A DNA stretch of 42,615 bases from Candidatus Margulisiibacteriota bacterium. Its GTDB lineage: Bacteria > Margulisbacteria > Marinamargulisbacteria > UBA817. Each line of letters opens with the position of its first letter. Positions within the stretch are counted from its first letter, which is position 1. A program made the translations under genes and the position numbers. Shown here piece after piece: positions 18,337 through 29,799 of this stretch. A model generated the notes under the pieces. The model searched no databases and had not been told where the DNA came from. It saw only the letters and a list, made by a program, of their open reading frames with translations. The stretch covers positions 1-42,615 of the forward strand of contig JADHOE010000008.1 in the NCBI GenBank assembly GCA_016779165.1, read 5' to 3'.

Positions 18337-20661
18337 ATGAACACATTACCCTTACTATGGTATTTAGCCCCAGTCTCTGCAGTAATAGCCTTATTTACTG
18401 CTCGATTTTTTTACATCGCTGTATCTAAAGAAAGCGAAGGCACTGATCGCATGAAGGAAATTGCAGGATACGTTAAAGAAGGTGCAATGGCGTATTTATC
18501 CCGGCAATACAAAATTATAACTTACGTTTTTGCGGCTATATTTATATTGCTCATCGGCATGGTCATCGCTGGCGTTCAAAATATATTTGTTCCCTTTATT
18601 TTTTTAAGTGGAGGCATATGGTCTGGGGTCTGTGGTTACTTGGGCATGAAAACCGCAACAAATGCTAGCGCAAGAACGGCCAACGCATGCCAAACATCAC
18701 TAAACAAAGGGCTAAAGGTTTCATTTAGATCTGGTGCGATTATGGGGTTAATTGTTGTCGGCTTTGGGTTATTAGACATATCGGTTTGGTTTTTATTACT
18801 GAACTTCTTCTTTTCTAATAATATTCTTGGCATATGTGAGCCCATTCTTCTTAAAATGAACCTTATTGGATGGGATCCTGGCGTCACACAAACCGTCATG
18901 TTTCAAAAACTAAAATTTGTTGAATTAACCACATCTTTATTGCCATATGCAATGGGCGCATCCGTCATGGCCTTATTTTCTCGCGTCGGTGGTGGAATTT
19001 TCACCAAGGCAGCAGATGTTGGTGCAGATTTGGTTGGAAAAGTTGAAGCCGGCATTCCAGAAGATGATCCAAGAAACCCAGCAACAATTGCTGACAACGT
19101 TGGTGATAACGTTGGCGACGTTGCAGGTATGGGGGCTGATTTGTATGAATCGTATTGTGGATCAATTTTAGCCTGTGCATCTTTAGGGGCAACGCTAATG
19201 ATTTCAGGGATTTCAATATCAGGAACCGAAAATTCCTTGTTCAATTCCATATACGCACCAATGATTGTCGCTGGTGGCGGAATTTTGTTTTCTATCTTGG
19301 GCATTTTCACCGTTAAAACGAAAGAAAATGCAAACCAAAAAGAATTATTAACATCACTTCATAGGGGAACAAATGTGGCTGCAGGTTTAACGCTTGCTTT
19401 TATTGCATTTTTATCTGCACAAGGCTATATCTCATGGGGCATTTTCGGGTCCGTTAGTGCTGGTTTAATTGCAGGTGTTTTAATTGGGCAAGTAACAGAA
19501 TACTACACATCAGATCACTACAAGCCAACAAAATCCATCGCAGAAAACTCTGTAATGGGTGGTGCAACAGCCATTATTCAAGGGATATCTGTTGGAATGT
19601 TATCAACAGGGGTTACGGTAATTATCATATCCATTGGCATTATATGCGCATATTTATTTTCGGGTGGCGCAACATCCGTCATTCAAGGCATATATGGTAT
19701 ATCATTTGCTGCAATCGGCATGCTATCAACATTAGGCATCACATTGGCCACTGATGCATTTGGCCCTATTGCTGACAATGCCGGCGGTAACGCCGAAATG
19801 TCAGGATTAGACCCGATTGTTCGTGAACGAACCGATGCTCTTGACTCATTAGGAAATACCACGGCAGCTACCGGTAAAGGCTTTGCCATTGGTTCAGCTG
19901 CATTAACATCATTAGCATTAATTACAGCATACATTGATTCCATCAAAATATGGCTATCCCGGATTGCCGGTGAAGGAGTTCACTTTATTGGAAACATTGG
20001 GTTTTCTAACTCACCAGAATCAGCTTCAAAAAGCTCAGTTTATATGATTGACCAATTGGACATTGTTGAATTAATCAACATTTTCCAAATCAATGCCATC
20101 AACCCTAAGTTTTTAATTGGATTGCTAATTGGTGCAATGACAGCATTTGTTTTCTGTGCATTCACAATATTGGCAGTAGGAAGAGCCGCCGGCGATATGG
20201 TGAAAGAAGTTCGACGGCAATTCAAAGACATTCCTGGCATTCTTGAAGGAACCGGTAAGCCTGAATATGCAAAATGTGTAGAAATTGCAACCATTGGGGC
20301 ACAAAAAGAAATGGTTATCCCGTCACTCTTAGCCATTTTTGTCCCGATTATTACAGGTTTTACGCTTAGCATAGCGGGAGTGCTCGGTTTATTAATCGGC
20401 GGTGTTGCAACTGGATTCTCGCTGGCTGTAATGCTTAATAATTCAGGCGGTGCTTGGGACAATGCTAAAAAATACATCGAGAAAGGTGCGCATGGTGGGA
20501 AGGGTACTGACGCCCATAAAGCATCTGTCATTGGAGACACTGTCGGAGACCCATTTAAAGATACAGCCGGCCCCTCACTAAATATTTTAATTAAATTAAT
20601 GACAATTGTTTCAGTGGTATTTGTTGGATTAATACTAAAGTTTGGATTAATATTATTTTAA
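18337..20661 (+). CDS. hppA: Membrane pyrophosphatase, K+-dependent, sodium-type signature
   Basis: A 774-residue integral membrane ion pump that hydrolyses pyrophosphate. The substrate site EDDPRNPATIADNVGDNVGD starts at residue 242, and the C-terminal DTVGDPFKDTAGPS is present. GNTTAATGKG has Ala510 and Gly513 where K+-independent enzymes have Lys and Thr, so it should need K+. The ion gate has Glu271 in GADLYESY, the position used by Na+- and Na+/H+-pumping enzymes; H+-type enzymes have GSDLFGSYAE with the Glu one turn later. The actA ATG follows after 1 nt, so it heads the respiratory operon. Confidence 0.95.
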   Translation: MNTLPLLWYLAPVSAVIALFTARFFYIAVSKESEGTDRMKEIAGYVKEGAMAYLSRQYKIITYVFAAIFILLIGMVIAGVQNIFVPFIFLSGGIWSGVCGYLGMKTATNASARTANACQTSLNKGLKVSFRSGAIMGLIVVGFGLLDISVWFLLLNFFFSNNILGICEPILLKMNLIGWDPGVTQTVMFQKLKFVELTTSLLPYAMGASVMALFSRVGGGIFTKAADVGADLVGKVEAGIPEDDPRNPATIADNVGDNVGDVAGMGADLYESYCGSILACASLGATLMISGISISGTENSLFNSIYAPMIVAGGGILFSILGIFTVKTKENANQKELLTSLHRGTNVAAGLTLAFIAFLSAQGYISWGIFGSVSAGLIAGVLIGQVTEYYTSDHYKPTKSIAENSVMGGATAIIQGISVGMLSTGVTVIIISIGIICAYLFSGGATSVIQGIYGISFAAIGMLSTLGITLATDAFGPIADNAGGNAEMSGLDPIVRERTDALDSLGNTTAATGKGFAIGSAALTSLALITAYIDSIKIWLSRIAGEGVHFIGNIGFSNSPESASKSSVYMIDQLDIVELINIFQINAINPKFLIGLLIGAMTAFVFCAFTILAVGRAAGDMVKEVRRQFKDIPGILEGTGKPEYAKCVEIATIGAQKEMVIPSLLAIFVPIITGFTLSIAGVLGLLIGGVATGFSLAVMLNNSGGAWDNAKKYIEKGAHGGKGTDAHKASVIGDTVGDPFKDTAGPSLNILIKLMTIVSVVFVGLILKFGLILF

Positions 20662-20662
20662 A

Positions 20663-21310
20663 ATGAGTCAGCAAATTTTTCCTAAATGGGCAAACACACT
20701 TCCGATAATTGTTCTTATCGTTTTGGTAATAACTCTTGGGTTGGTTGTTCATTTATTTTGGTACTGGTTATCTCCAAAACATCTTAATGTTGGGTACCAA
20801 CCCAAACAACCTATTCCATTTTCTCATGCACTGCATGTTGAAAATGTGGGTTTGGATTGCCGCTATTGCCACTCTAACGTAGAAAAAGCAGCACATTCAA
20901 ACATACCCGCAACGGAAACATGCATGAATTGCCACAAACAAATTAAAACCGATTCCCCCCACATCAAAAAACTAACAAAACATTACGAAAACAATGAACC
21001 AATTGAATGGGTAAAAGTACACATGTTGCCAGATTATGTTTACTTTAATCATGCCGCACACACAACAGCTGGCGTTTCGTGTGTGCAATGTCACGGCCAA
21101 GTCAACAAAATGGATGTGGTTTACCAAGCCAAACCCCTTAGTATGGGATGGTGCTTGGAATGTCACAGAGAACCAGAAAAATTCATATGGCCAAAAGAAA
21201 AAATAACAGACCTAAACTGGCGACCAACAAATCAAATAAACCTTGGTTTACAATTAAAGGAAACATATAATGTTAATCCTGGAGAGGCGTGTAGCGTATG
21301 TCACAGATAA
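20663..21310 (+). CDS. actA: Alternative complex III subunit ActA, pentaheme cytochrome c
   Basis: A 215-residue membrane-anchored cytochrome. One N-terminal helix (about residues 12-36) anchors it. Five CxxCH heme-binding motifs start at Cys66, Cys87, Cys140, Cys164 and Cys210; the last is only one residue from the C-terminus. Additional histidines can serve as second ligands. In alternative complex III, ActA carries electrons from the iron-sulfur subunit towards cytochrome c. It overlaps actB by 13 bp. Confidence 0.93.
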   Translation: MSQQIFPKWANTLPIIVLIVLVITLGLVVHLFWYWLSPKHLNVGYQPKQPIPFSHALHVENVGLDCRYCHSNVEKAAHSNIPATETCMNCHKQIKTDSPHIKKLTKHYENNEPIEWVKVHMLPDYVYFNHAAHTTAGVSCVQCHGQVNKMDVVYQAKPLSMGWCLECHREPEKFIWPKEKITDLNWRPTNQINLGLQLKETYNVNPGEACSVCHR

Positions 21311-24228
21311 AAAAAGAAGATACAGAGTTTCAAACAACAATGTTATCAGAGCCAAAATCCAGACGAAGTGCACTAAAAGCTATCGGATCTGGCATGACAG
21401 TGGCCGCATTATCCGGTTGTGTCGGCATAAGAAAACCGAAGCAGGTCATTCAAACATATACTAAAGAATCGGACATCATTGTTCCGGGGGAGCCAACCAC
21501 TTATGCAACCAGTTGCAACATCAATGGTCAGGTTAACGGACTTACTGTTACCACGCATGAAGGACGCCCAATAAAGCTCGATGGGCATCCCCATCACCCA
21601 AACAACTATGGATCCTCAAATGCATACATACAAGCTGAAATTCACCAGTTGTACGACCCCGACCGTTTAAAAGGCCACTTTAGCAACCAAAAGCCAACGC
21701 AATTTAATCTAATAAAAAAAGCATTGTCTGGAATTGAAAAGAACGAGTCAATTGCGATTTGTCACCCTCCAGTTCGATCGTTACTGGAGGCATCTCTCTT
21801 AAAACAAATCAAAGCTCGCTACCCAAAAAGTAATTTTTTCGAAATTTCACCTGTAAATAAAGACAACCAAACAGCTGCACTATTGGATGCGACCAATACG
21901 CATGGTTATCTGGATTATGATTATTCATCGGCTAAAATGGTGGTCAGTTTTGATCACGATTTTCTTGGTAATGAATCTGACACGCTATCTAGCATTACCA
22001 AATTTATTAAATATCAAAACCAATTCACATTTGTATCGTATAGCAGCAGCTTAACAATCACGGATTCAAAAGCCAATGCAATAATCAACGCTTCAATAAA
22101 AAGCCAAGAACATACCTTGATTTACATCGCACAAGAACTTGCAAAAACCTTTGGCAGCGCCAAAGCGATAAAAGAAATTAACAAGCATTCATTTAACAAA
22201 AAACACATCGATACAAAAAAAACAAATGAACTAATCAAGCTATTAATCGACCATCGGTCACAAACCATCGTGTCGATTGGCGAGATTCATTCCATTGAAA
22301 TGCATAAAATTGGACTACTGATAAACCAGTTACTAAATAATATCAACCGATCTGTTCGACCAATTCAACTTCCAAAAGATCTCATACGTGTGCAAAAGTT
22401 TTCAAGCCATGCGTCCGTTATCGAACGCCTTAAACAACTCATTGAAAACAAAGCAATAAAAACGCTCATTTCATTGGACATTGATTTATCACGATTCATA
22501 CCTAATGTTGAGTCATCTCTAAAACCAATTAACACTTTTTATTTATCTACATATAAAAACCGATTTACTCGTTTAGCAGCCCATGTCATTTCTAAGGGGC
22601 ATTTCTTAGAAGAATGGGATTTGTTAATGAGTCGTGAAGGTCACATAAGCATTCAGCAGCCGGTTATACAGCCGTTGTATAAAAGTAAATCCACAATTGA
22701 CATACTGCTGGCGTTACTGAATATACCGGACTCGGCATACACTTACTTAAAAAAAGAAATAAGAAAAAGAAAGCTAAACGAAACAGAGATAAAACAAAAA
22801 GGATTGCATAAAAATCAAGCAGAGAATGTATCAGCGTCTATAAAAGGCGTATCACTAACAAAAAATAAAGATAACGAATCCTATGGATTAACATTATCTG
22901 TAAAACCCTCTTATCAGTTGCTTGATGGCAAATACACAAACAATTCCTGGCTTCTTGAAACACCCGATCCAGTAACAAAACTGACGTGGGGAAACGCATT
23001 TATTATTTCAAGTAAATTTGCAAAAAAAGAAACCTTAAAAACCGGAGACATCATTCAGATTCGCTTGAAAACATCTGATATTTTAAAAGGCCCGGTTATT
23101 ATATTGCCAGGACAAAATAGCCAAACCATCAGCCTATCCTACGGCTATGGCAAACTCACAGACTCCGCATTTTCAAATTATGGCATTTCTGCTGACAACT
23201 TAAAGTCAAATGCAAATTATGAGATTGCATCCATTAATAAAACCAATGAATTTGAAGCTTTAGCGGATACGCAAATGAATCATGGGTTGGATGAAGAAAC
23301 ATTGGCTGCAAGTGGGATTAAAAGTCGCATTGAATCTATTTTACAAATAAAAACAGTAGAAGAGTTAAATCACACCCATAAAGCTCATGAACCACATAGC
23401 CTATTTAAAGAGCTAAGTTATGAGTCTGAGTATCAATGGGGCATGAGCGTAGACTTAAATGCCTGTATTGGATGTTCAGCATGCCACGTTGCATGCCAAG
23501 CTGAAAATAATATCCCGATTGTTGGGAAAGAAGAAACTCAAAAAGGTCGTGAGATGTCATGGATTAGAATCGACCGATACTTTATTGAAAACGATTCGAA
23601 TGAAACCACAATCAATTATATGCCAGTGGCATGTGTTCATTGTGAGAATGCCCCCTGTGAGCAAGTGTGTCCAGTGAACGCGACCGTTCATGATGACGAA
23701 GGGCTCAATGTCATGACATATAACCGATGCATAGGTACGCGGTACTGTGCGAATAATTGCCCTTATAAAGTAAGACGGTTTAACTTTTTTGATTGGCACC
23801 AGAAAAATCCACAATCAGTCAAAAAAGACAGGATTCACCTATTTGATTATTTTAGAGAGCCCTCAAAACAGACACAAAAACAATTCAACCCAGAAGTAAC
23901 GGTTCGAATGAGAGGTGTCATGGAAAAATGTTCATACTGTCTCCAACGAATAAGTAAAGCAAAAATTAACGCAAAAGTTAATAACGATAAATCCATTATC
24001 GACAAACTACAAACAGCTTGTCAGCAAGCATGCCCAACAAACGCAATCGTATTTGGCGACATAAACAACCCATCGTCTGACGTATCAACAAAAAGAAAAA
24101 GCAAACGACGCTATGATTTATTGCAATATGAGCTAAATACAAAACCTCGAACAATCTACTTATCAAAAATTAAAAAAACCGTTTGGGAATCCCAAAAGAC
24201 AAAGGAGACAACATATGGATATCATTAA
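21298..24228 (+). CDS. actB: Alternative complex III subunit ActB, fused molybdopterin-like and iron-sulfur protein
   Basis: A 976-residue periplasm-facing protein. A twin-arginine signal with a lipobox ([10 protein letters not shown] then LSGC, Cys41) predicts Tat export as a folded lipoprotein. The large middle part is the cofactor-free molybdopterin oxidoreductase-like domain of ActB. The C-terminal part binds four Fe-S clusters, with cysteine groups starting at about residues 723 ([11 protein letters not shown]), 779 (CVHCENAPC), 811 ([11 protein letters not shown]) and 878 (CSYC...CQQACP). The third group has a TRY spacing as in a 3Fe-4S or modified site. It passes electrons between the quinol site and ActA. 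A tatA gene lies downstream in the same train. Confidence 0.93.
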   Translation: MSQIKKEDTEFQTTMLSEPKSRRSALKAIGSGMTVAALSGCVGIRKPKQVIQTYTKESDIIVPGEPTTYATSCNINGQVNGLTVTTHEGRPIKLDGHPHHPNNYGSSNAYIQAEIHQLYDPDRLKGHFSNQKPTQFNLIKKALSGIEKNESIAICHPPVRSLLEASLLKQIKARYPKSNFFEISPVNKDNQTAALLDATNTHGYLDYDYSSAKMVVSFDHDFLGNESDTLSSITKFIKYQNQFTFVSYSSSLTITDSKANAIINASIKSQEHTLIYIAQELAKTFGSAKAIKEINKHSFNKKHIDTKKTNELIKLLIDHRSQTIVSIGEIHSIEMHKIGLLINQLLNNINRSVRPIQLPKDLIRVQKFSSHASVIERLKQLIENKAIKTLISLDIDLSRFIPNVESSLKPINTFYLSTYKNRFTRLAAHVISKGHFLEEWDLLMSREGHISIQQPVIQPLYKSKSTIDILLALLNIPDSAYTYLKKEIRKRKLNETEIKQKGLHKNQAENVSASIKGVSLTKNKDNESYGLTLSVKPSYQLLDGKYTNNSWLLETPDPVTKLTWGNAFIISSKFAKKETLKTGDIIQIRLKTSDILKGPVIILPGQNSQTISLSYGYGKLTDSAFSNYGISADNLKSNANYEIASINKTNEFEALADTQMNHGLDEETLAASGIKSRIESILQIKTVEELNHTHKAHEPHSLFKELSYESEYQWGMSVDLNACIGCSACHVACQAENNIPIVGKEETQKGREMSWIRIDRYFIENDSNETTINYMPVACVHCENAPCEQVCPVNATVHDDEGLNVMTYNRCIGTRYCANNCPYKVRRFNFFDWHQKNPQSVKKDRIHLFDYFREPSKQTQKQFNPEVTVRMRGVMEKCSYCLQRISKAKINAKVNNDKSIIDKLQTACQQACPTNAIVFGDINNPSSDVSTKRKSKRRYDLLQYELNTKPRTIYLSKIKKTVWESQKTKETTYGYH

Positions 24229-25603
24229 CGAAGAAATCCAGCGGGTCCCTCAAGTACTGGGAAAAAAGTCGTTTAAAAAGGTAACAGATATCATTGCAAA
24301 ACCATCGGAAAGTCCGGCACCAAAATGGTGGGTAATTGGGCTTCTTGGCTCAATGTCATTGGCCGCATTGTTGTTTTCACTTATTGGTTACTTGATTTGG
24401 GATGGGGTCGGTGTTTGGGGGCTAAATAACCCTGTTGGTTGGGGATTTGCAATAGTTAACTTTGTTTTTTGGGTGGGGATTGGGCATGCCGGAACATTAA
24501 TTTCAGCCATTCTATTTTTATTCCGTCAAAAATGGCGCACATCAATCAATCGATTTGCAGAGGCCATGACTATTTTTGCAGTTATTTGTGCCGGTATTTT
24601 TCCAGGAATTCACGTCGGCCGAATTTGGGCCGCCTACTATCTATTTCCGATCCCAAATTCAATGGCCATGTGGCCAAACTTTAAAAGCGCTCTTCTTTGG
24701 GATGTTTTTGCTGTTAGTACATACTTCACAGTCTCTCTATTATTCTGGTATGTCGGATTAATTCCTGATTTAGCAACATTTAGAGATCGTGCAACAACAA
24801 AAGTTAAACGATTTACCTATGGTTTATTTGCATTGGGATGGAACGGCTCAAATCGGCACTGGATGAACTACGAAAAAGCATATTTAATTTTAGCCGCAAT
24901 AGCAACTCCGCTTGTACTATCCGTTCACTCGATTGTTAGCTTTGATTTTGCAACGTCAAATCTTCCGGGCTGGCATACAACCATATTCCCGCCTTATTTT
25001 GTTGCAGGGGCTGTATTTTCTGGATTTGCAATGGTTTTAACATTGCTTATCATTGCACGAAAAATATTTAAGCTAGAAGACCTTATAACAATAAGGCATC
25101 TTGAAAACATGAATAAATTTATTCTAGCTACAGGTACAATGGTTGGGTATGCCTACGCAATGGAGTTCTTTATGGCATGGTACTCTGCCAACCAATATGA
25201 AGCATTTGCGTTCATAAATAGAGCGTTTGGTCCGTACGCATGGGCTTATTGGATTATGGTTTCATGCAATGTAATTTCACCACAGTTTTTCTGGTTTAAA
25301 AAACTAAGAACAAACATACCAATCATGTTTGTCATTTCAATATTTGTTAACATTGGCATGTGGTTTGAACGTTTTGTAATTACGGTCACATCACTCCATC
25401 GTGATTTTTTACCATCATCGTGGGATTACTACATTCCAACTTGGGTAGATATTATGACATTTGTTGGCAGCTTTGGTTTATTTTTCACGCTTTTCCTATT
25501 GTTTTTAAAATACTTGCCAATAATTTCAATTTCAGAAGTCAAAGGAGTAATGGAAATTGCAGATCCCCATTACTATGATCATCACACGGAGGACAAACAA
25601 TGA
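24215..25603 (+). CDS. actC: Alternative complex III subunit ActC, NrfD-like quinol-binding membrane protein
   Basis: A 462-residue polytopic protein with about ten membrane helices. [35 protein letters not shown] and the conserved [15 protein letters not shown] are ActC/PsrC-type signatures. This subunit holds the menaquinol site and helices that may move protons. It overlaps actB by 14 bp and actD by 4 bp, so the complex is probably made stoichiometrically. Confidence 0.92.
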   Translation: MDIINEEIQRVPQVLGKKSFKKVTDIIAKPSESPAPKWWVIGLLGSMSLAALLFSLIGYLIWDGVGVWGLNNPVGWGFAIVNFVFWVGIGHAGTLISAILFLFRQKWRTSINRFAEAMTIFAVICAGIFPGIHVGRIWAAYYLFPIPNSMAMWPNFKSALLWDVFAVSTYFTVSLLFWYVGLIPDLATFRDRATTKVKRFTYGLFALGWNGSNRHWMNYEKAYLILAAIATPLVLSVHSIVSFDFATSNLPGWHTTIFPPYFVAGAVFSGFAMVLTLLIIARKIFKLEDLITIRHLENMNKFILATGTMVGYAYAMEFFMAWYSANQYEAFAFINRAFGPYAWAYWIMVSCNVISPQFFWFKKLRTNIPIMFVISIFVNIGMWFERFVITVTSLHRDFLPSSWDYYIPTWVDIMTFVGSFGLFFTLFLLFLKYLPIISISEVKGVMEIADPHYYDHHTEDKQ

Positions 25604-26130
25604 CATTTCACGGATATCTGTGCGAAGTCGATAACCCAAAAGAACTTGTTACGTTATCAAAAAAGGTATGTGACTCAGGGTACACAAAATTTGATACATA
25701 TTCTCCGTTTCCAATTCACGGTATTGATAAAGCCATGGGTATTCCAGCAAGTATCTTGCCATGGTTATCGTTAACTGGGTGCATTATTGGATTAAGTGTA
25801 GCACTGATTCTTCAAATATGGACAAACGGAATTGACTACAAAATCCCTCTATCAGGGAAACCATACATATCCCTGCCAGCATTTATTCCAGTAACATTCG
25901 AGTTGACCATATTATTCACTGCATTTTTTACAGTATTTGGTATGTTTGCACTGAATAAACTACCAACTTGGTACCAGCCAATCTTTAACAATAAGTCATT
26001 CAAAAAAGCAACATGCTCAGGTTTTTTTCTATCAATATCGTGTTTAGATAATAATTTTGATGAGATTAAAACTCATTCATTTCTAGAAAAAGCCGGAGCA
26101 AAAAATATTGAAAGAATTGAAGAAAAATGA
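25600..26130 (+). CDS. actD: Alternative complex III subunit ActD (DUF3341)
   Basis: A 176-residue protein. An N-terminal soluble part ([43 protein letters not shown]) is typical of DUF3341. Two membrane helices follow at about residues 55-75 and 100-120, then a short cytoplasmic tail. It is a structural subunit of alternative complex III. ATGA overlaps join it to both actC and actE. Confidence 0.9.
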   Translation: MTFHGYLCEVDNPKELVTLSKKVCDSGYTKFDTYSPFPIHGIDKAMGIPASILPWLSLTGCIIGLSVALILQIWTNGIDYKIPLSGKPYISLPAFIPVTFELTILFTAFFTVFGMFALNKLPTWYQPIFNNKSFKKATCSGFFLSISCLDNNFDEIKTHSFLEKAGAKNIERIEEK

Positions 26131-26654
26131 AAAAAATTATTCCATTACTATTAATTGCTATAATAATGTCCGGTTGTCGAGGATGGCGATCAGATTCCCC
26201 ACCAATTCACCCAAATATTAACTTTGATTTTCAACCAAAAATAAACGCTCAAACCGCCCCAATTGAACCACCACCTAACACAATTCCCTACATGCATGAA
26301 ACTGATGAAACACCTCTTTCATCGTATTCAATTGACGACGCTTTCATAAGAAATGGACAAAAAAACTTTAATATTTACTGTGCCGCATGCCACACTAAAA
26401 CAGGGAATGGCTTAAAAAGCATCACCTCGCAAAATGGTTGGTTAGCTAGTAATTTACTAGATGATACATCCGAAGAAAAATCCAATCAATACATCTACAA
26501 CGCCATACAAAATGGTATTCGAAGCATGCCAGCCTATGGTAAAAAATTAAATAATAAAGAAACATGGGAAGTTGTTTTATATGTTCGAGCGTTGCAGGCA
26601 ATGACACGAACAAGCCAGTCGGAAAAGAAGCTGCTTAAAAAGAAAGGATCATAA
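26127..26654 (+). CDS. actE: Alternative complex III subunit ActE, monoheme cytochrome c lipoprotein
   Basis: A 175-residue lipoprotein. The lipobox IIMSGC places the lipidated Cys near residue 17. One heme site CAACH follows NFNIYC, and the likely Met ligand is in RSMPAYG. ActE is the terminal heme subunit of ACIII and hands electrons to soluble cytochrome c or directly to the oxidase, here encoded just downstream. Its length is normal for ActE. Confidence 0.92.
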   Translation: MKKIIPLLLIAIIMSGCRGWRSDSPPIHPNINFDFQPKINAQTAPIEPPPNTIPYMHETDETPLSSYSIDDAFIRNGQKNFNIYCAACHTKTGNGLKSITSQNGWLASNLLDDTSEEKSNQYIYNAIQNGIRSMPAYGKKLNNKETWEVVLYVRALQAMTRTSQSEKKLLKKKGS

Positions 26655-26657
26655 GTT

Positions 26658-27830
26658 GTGAATCAACCATCACCATTGAAATATTTCAAACTTGCATTAT
26701 TTTCAGGCATCATTTCTTTGCTTGCCATATTTTATTTTAATAAAGAAAACACAAATTTTTACTTGGATTATTTAAGTGTATTTTCATATTTTATATCACT
26801 AAGCATTGGAGCAACATTTTTAGTGCTGCTCATGCACCTTACACGAGCTGGTTGGGGCGTCGTTGTACGACGTATCCCAGAACATTTAATGAGCTTACTT
26901 CCTATTTATGCTTTATTATTTGTGCCAATATTGTTTGGCCTCGACACTATTTTTGAATGGTTAAATCCTGACGTTATTGCTACAGATTACCTGGTACAAA
27001 AAAAGCTGCCATACTTAAATCTTACATTTTTTATTATTAGAAACATCCTATATTTTACTGTTTTTGCTATTGTATCTAGGTACTACTGGGTACGCTCTGT
27101 GCGCCAAGATTCGGTAAAAAAAGCAGATGGCCTACAGTTAACTAAAAGCATGCAACGTCGATCACCAATTGCAATTTTAGCCATGGCACTTGCAACATCA
27201 TTTGCATCGTTTGACTGGCTAATGTCACTTTACTCGCATTGGTTTTCAACAATATTTGGAATATATTATTTTGCAGGATGCATGGTATTTTTGCTATCAG
27301 TAACAATTATTACATACGAACTCTTGTTAAAGTTAAACATAATAAAAGACGTACCTACAAACGAACACTTTCACGACCTATCAAAGCTACTGTACGGATT
27401 TGTGATTTTTTGGTCATATGTCGCTTTTTCTCAATATTTTTTAACTTGGTACGCAAATATTCCTGAATTTACACAATGGTACTACCCAAGATTGCATAAT
27501 GGTTGGGATACCGTTTTTTACGCGCTCATAATTTTCCACTTCTTGCTGCCTTTATTCGGATTTATGTCCAGGCACGTTAAACGTAACTCGATTGGACGAG
27601 TTGTATTTTCAATAATATTTATCGTTATACACTATGTTGACATTCGATTTTTAATTTATCCAAATTCATTTAAAAAATATCATGAAATTTCACTAATCGA
27701 AGGATCACTAATTGTATCCTTTGCCCTCATTGTCATTCCTTTAATTGCATTTAAAATCGTAAATCACCAAAAAATACCCATTAATGATCCGCGACTAGAG
27801 GAATCTAAAAAACTGGAGAATGCACTATGA
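26658..27830 (+). CDS. actF: Alternative complex III subunit ActF, NrfD-like membrane protein
   Basis: A 390-residue polytopic protein with about ten helices, the second NrfD-like subunit of ACIII. Features include LTRAGWGVVVRRIPEHLMSLLP, FDWLMSLYSHWFSTIFGIYYFAG and FSQYFLTWYANIPEFTQWY. It starts with GTG, preceded by an AAAGGA ribosome site, 3 nt after actE. The 3' end overlaps the next gene by 4 bp (ATGA). Confidence 0.9.
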   Translation: MNQPSPLKYFKLALFSGIISLLAIFYFNKENTNFYLDYLSVFSYFISLSIGATFLVLLMHLTRAGWGVVVRRIPEHLMSLLPIYALLFVPILFGLDTIFEWLNPDVIATDYLVQKKLPYLNLTFFIIRNILYFTVFAIVSRYYWVRSVRQDSVKKADGLQLTKSMQRRSPIAILAMALATSFASFDWLMSLYSHWFSTIFGIYYFAGCMVFLLSVTIITYELLLKLNIIKDVPTNEHFHDLSKLLYGFVIFWSYVAFSQYFLTWYANIPEFTQWYYPRLHNGWDTVFYALIIFHFLLPLFGFMSRHVKRNSIGRVVFSIIFIVIHYVDIRFLIYPNSFKKYHEISLIEGSLIVSFALIVIPLIAFKIVNHQKIPINDPRLEESKKLENAL

Positions 27831-28108
27831 GCAACATGGATTATGATAAAAGTGAAATAAGCCATATTCCCGTAATGGTATCCATCCTTATCTCAATGCT
27901 CGTTATATTTATAATAACGATAACCATTGTTTATTTTTTTAAGGGAACCCTAAAAACCCAAGAACTATCAAACGAAAAAAAATCAAGCAAATCATTTCAG
28001 CTAACTCAACTTAATGAATGGTCAGAAAATTACCTAAAGTCAGAAAAAGACGGTAAAGTTAACATAGATGATGCGATTTATATTACCATTCGTCGTAATA
28101 ATCCATAG
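27827..28108 (+). CDS. Small membrane protein between ActF and SCO (possibly ActG-like)
   Basis: A 93-residue protein with one membrane helix at about residues 16-39 and a soluble tail. The tail LNEWSENYLKSEKDGKVNIDDAIYI resembles the motif 'GWVDKEKGxVxIPIDxAM' seen in small proteins next to SCO and caa3 oxidase genes in many bacteria. It may be an assembly or accessory subunit of ACIII or the oxidase. It overlaps actF by 4 bp and the SCO gene by 41 bp, so it is translated with them. Its function is inferred from place only. Confidence 0.7.
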   Translation: MSNMDYDKSEISHIPVMVSILISMLVIFIITITIVYFFKGTLKTQELSNEKKSSKSFQLTQLNEWSENYLKSEKDGKVNIDDAIYITIRRNNP

Positions 28109-28835
28109 CACGATATGTTGCTTTGCTAATCAAGCACCCTATGTTTTCAAAGATGTTGGTTTAACAACAACTGTTAATACCATTATTAACTCGGATCTAA
28201 TATTAACGGATGAATATGATAAAAATGTAAACTTAAGAGATCTTGTTGCTGACAAACCAACCATCATTAACTTTGTTTATTTAAATTGCCCATTATTATG
28301 CCATTTACTATTGGATGGTTTAAACGATGTGATAAATCAAAGTAGCTATAAAGCAAACAAAGATTTTCAAATCATTTCAATCAGCATTGACCCGAATGAG
28401 AAAAACGAGAATCTAAAAGCATATAAGAAAAAATACTTAAAAGAGTTGGGCACCTCAGATGGCTGGTTATTTTTAAAAGGGAGTGAAAAACAAATCAAAG
28501 CGGTAACTAACCAATTTGGTTACCACTTTAAAAAGATATCGCGTACGAACGACTATTCTCACCCATCAGCAATCTTTTTCTACAACAAAAAAATCACGAA
28601 TTATCTCGAAGGAGTCACATTTGATATAAAGTCATTTAACTACTCACTTATGAGTGGAAAAGTAAACAAGACCATAAAAGAAAAATTCATAACGTACTGC
28701 TACTATTATGATCCAGATTCACAGACATACAGCTTTTTAATCATTAAAGTACTTCGATTGCTATGCTTGATAACTGTGGGAATTCTAAGTATACTGATAA
28801 TCACTTTTATTAGACGAGAAAGACGACAAAAATAA
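28068..28835 (+). CDS. SCO1/SenC-family copper chaperone for cytochrome oxidase
   Basis: A 255-residue protein with a signal sequence or anchor (MMRFILPFVVIIHSTICCFA), a thioredoxin-fold domain and a C-terminal membrane helix at about residues 225-247. The copper ligands are visible: Cys74 and Cys78 in NCPLLC and His165 in YSHPSA. It delivers copper to the CuA centre of subunit II, the next gene 1 nt downstream. The start is one of two tandem ATGs at 28068 and 28071. Confidence 0.92.
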   Translation: MMRFILPFVVIIHSTICCFANQAPYVFKDVGLTTTVNTIINSDLILTDEYDKNVNLRDLVADKPTIINFVYLNCPLLCHLLLDGLNDVINQSSYKANKDFQIISISIDPNEKNENLKAYKKKYLKELGTSDGWLFLKGSEKQIKAVTNQFGYHFKKISRTNDYSHPSAIFFYNKKITNYLEGVTFDIKSFNYSLMSGKVNKTIKEKFITYCYYYDPDSQTYSFLIIKVLRLLCLITVGILSILIITFIRRERRQK

Positions 28836-28836
28836 T

Positions 28837-29799
28837 ATGAATAACATTCAAAGTTTAACTAAAAAAGGGTCTTTTTATTTGCCAGAGAATATTTCTGCAA
28901 ACTTGGGGCAATTTGATATTTTGTTCTATGTTATATTTTGGTTATCTGTAATTTTATTTGTTGGTCTTCTTATATTTGGATTTTTCTTTATTATAAGTGG
29001 AAAACGGCAACAAGACGACCAGCTTGCAAAAAAACAAATTACTCACAACGTTAAATTAGAAGTGATATGGACAGTAATCCCGACATTAATCGTAATCATT
29101 ATATTTTTCTGGGGCTTCAAAGAATACCTAATCATGAGAACGACCGCCCCAAACGCTCTTGAAATATACGTATCCGGAAAAAAATGGTTTTGGGAGTTCA
29201 CTTACCCAAATGGTAAAAAAGCGATAGATGAGTTGGTTGTGCCAGTAAATCAACCAATAAAACTCATTATGAGCAGTACCGATGTCCTCCATAGTTTTTA
29301 CTTGCCAAACTTAAGGGTTAAACGAGACGTCATCCCCAACAGATATACGGTAATGTCTTTTGAATCAGCAAAGCTTGGTAACTACAACATCTTCTGCACC
29401 GAATACTGCGGCGATCAACATTCGAATATGAAAGCCATATTAAAAGTTGTTGACTCTGATGATTACACTTCATTCTTAAATGAAGTCGACTTTGACGAAA
29501 GTATTCCGTTAAGTGAAGCAGGCGCAAACATATATGTTAAAAAAGGATGCAATGCTTGCCATTCAGTTGATGGAAGCAACATGATTGGACCAACATGGAA
29601 AGGCCTTTACAATAAAAACAGAGAGTTTGCAGATGGCACATACGCAAAAGCAGATGAAGTCTATTTAAAAGAATCTATTTTATATCCACAACGAAAAATC
29701 GTAAAAGGGTATCAAAACGTAATGCCATCGTATCAAGGGCTTTTAGTTGATAAAGAAATTGATGCTATTATTGAGTACATAAAGGAATTATCAAAATAA
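28837..29799 (+). CDS. ctaC: Cytochrome c oxidase subunit II with fused cytochrome c (caa3 type)
   Basis: A 320-residue subunit II. Two membrane helices at about residues 25-52 and 75-97 anchor a cupredoxin domain. CuA ligands are His in DVLHSF and Cys187, Cys191, His195 and Met198 in [14 protein letters not shown]-terminal cytochrome c domain has CNACH at 238-242 and the likely Met ligand in NVMPSY. No cleavable lipobox signal is apparent. The fused heme lets the enzyme take electrons from ACIII without a separate soluble carrier. Confidence 0.95.
   Translation: MNNIQSLTKKGSFYLPENISANLGQFDILFYVIFWLSVILFVGLLIFGFFFIISGKRQQDDQLAKKQITHNVKLEVIWTVIPTLIVIIIFFWGFKEYLIMRTTAPNALEIYVSGKKWFWEFTYPNGKKAIDELVVPVNQPIKLIMSSTDVLHSFYLPNLRVKRDVIPNRYTVMSFESAKLGNYNIFCTEYCGDQHSNMKAILKVVDSDDYTSFLNEVDFDESIPLSEAGANIYVKKGCNACHSVDGSNMIGPTWKGLYNKNREFADGTYAKADEVYLKESILYPQRKIVKGYQNVMPSYQGLLVDKEIDAIIEYIKELSK

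Noticed and set aside
20040-20540. Minus-strand 166-codon frame inside hppA
   Set aside because: It is antisense to the well-conserved C-terminal part of the pyrophosphatase, has no family resemblance and no ribosome site.
18337-20661. Proton-only pyrophosphatase
   Set aside because: The gate motif is GADLYES, not the GSDLFGSYAE of plant-type H+ pumps; a dual Na+/H+ pump cannot be excluded.
21298-24228. ActB as an active molybdenum enzyme
   Set aside because: The Mo-like domain is fused to an Fe-S domain and set in a full act cluster; ActB proteins are known to lack the cofactor.
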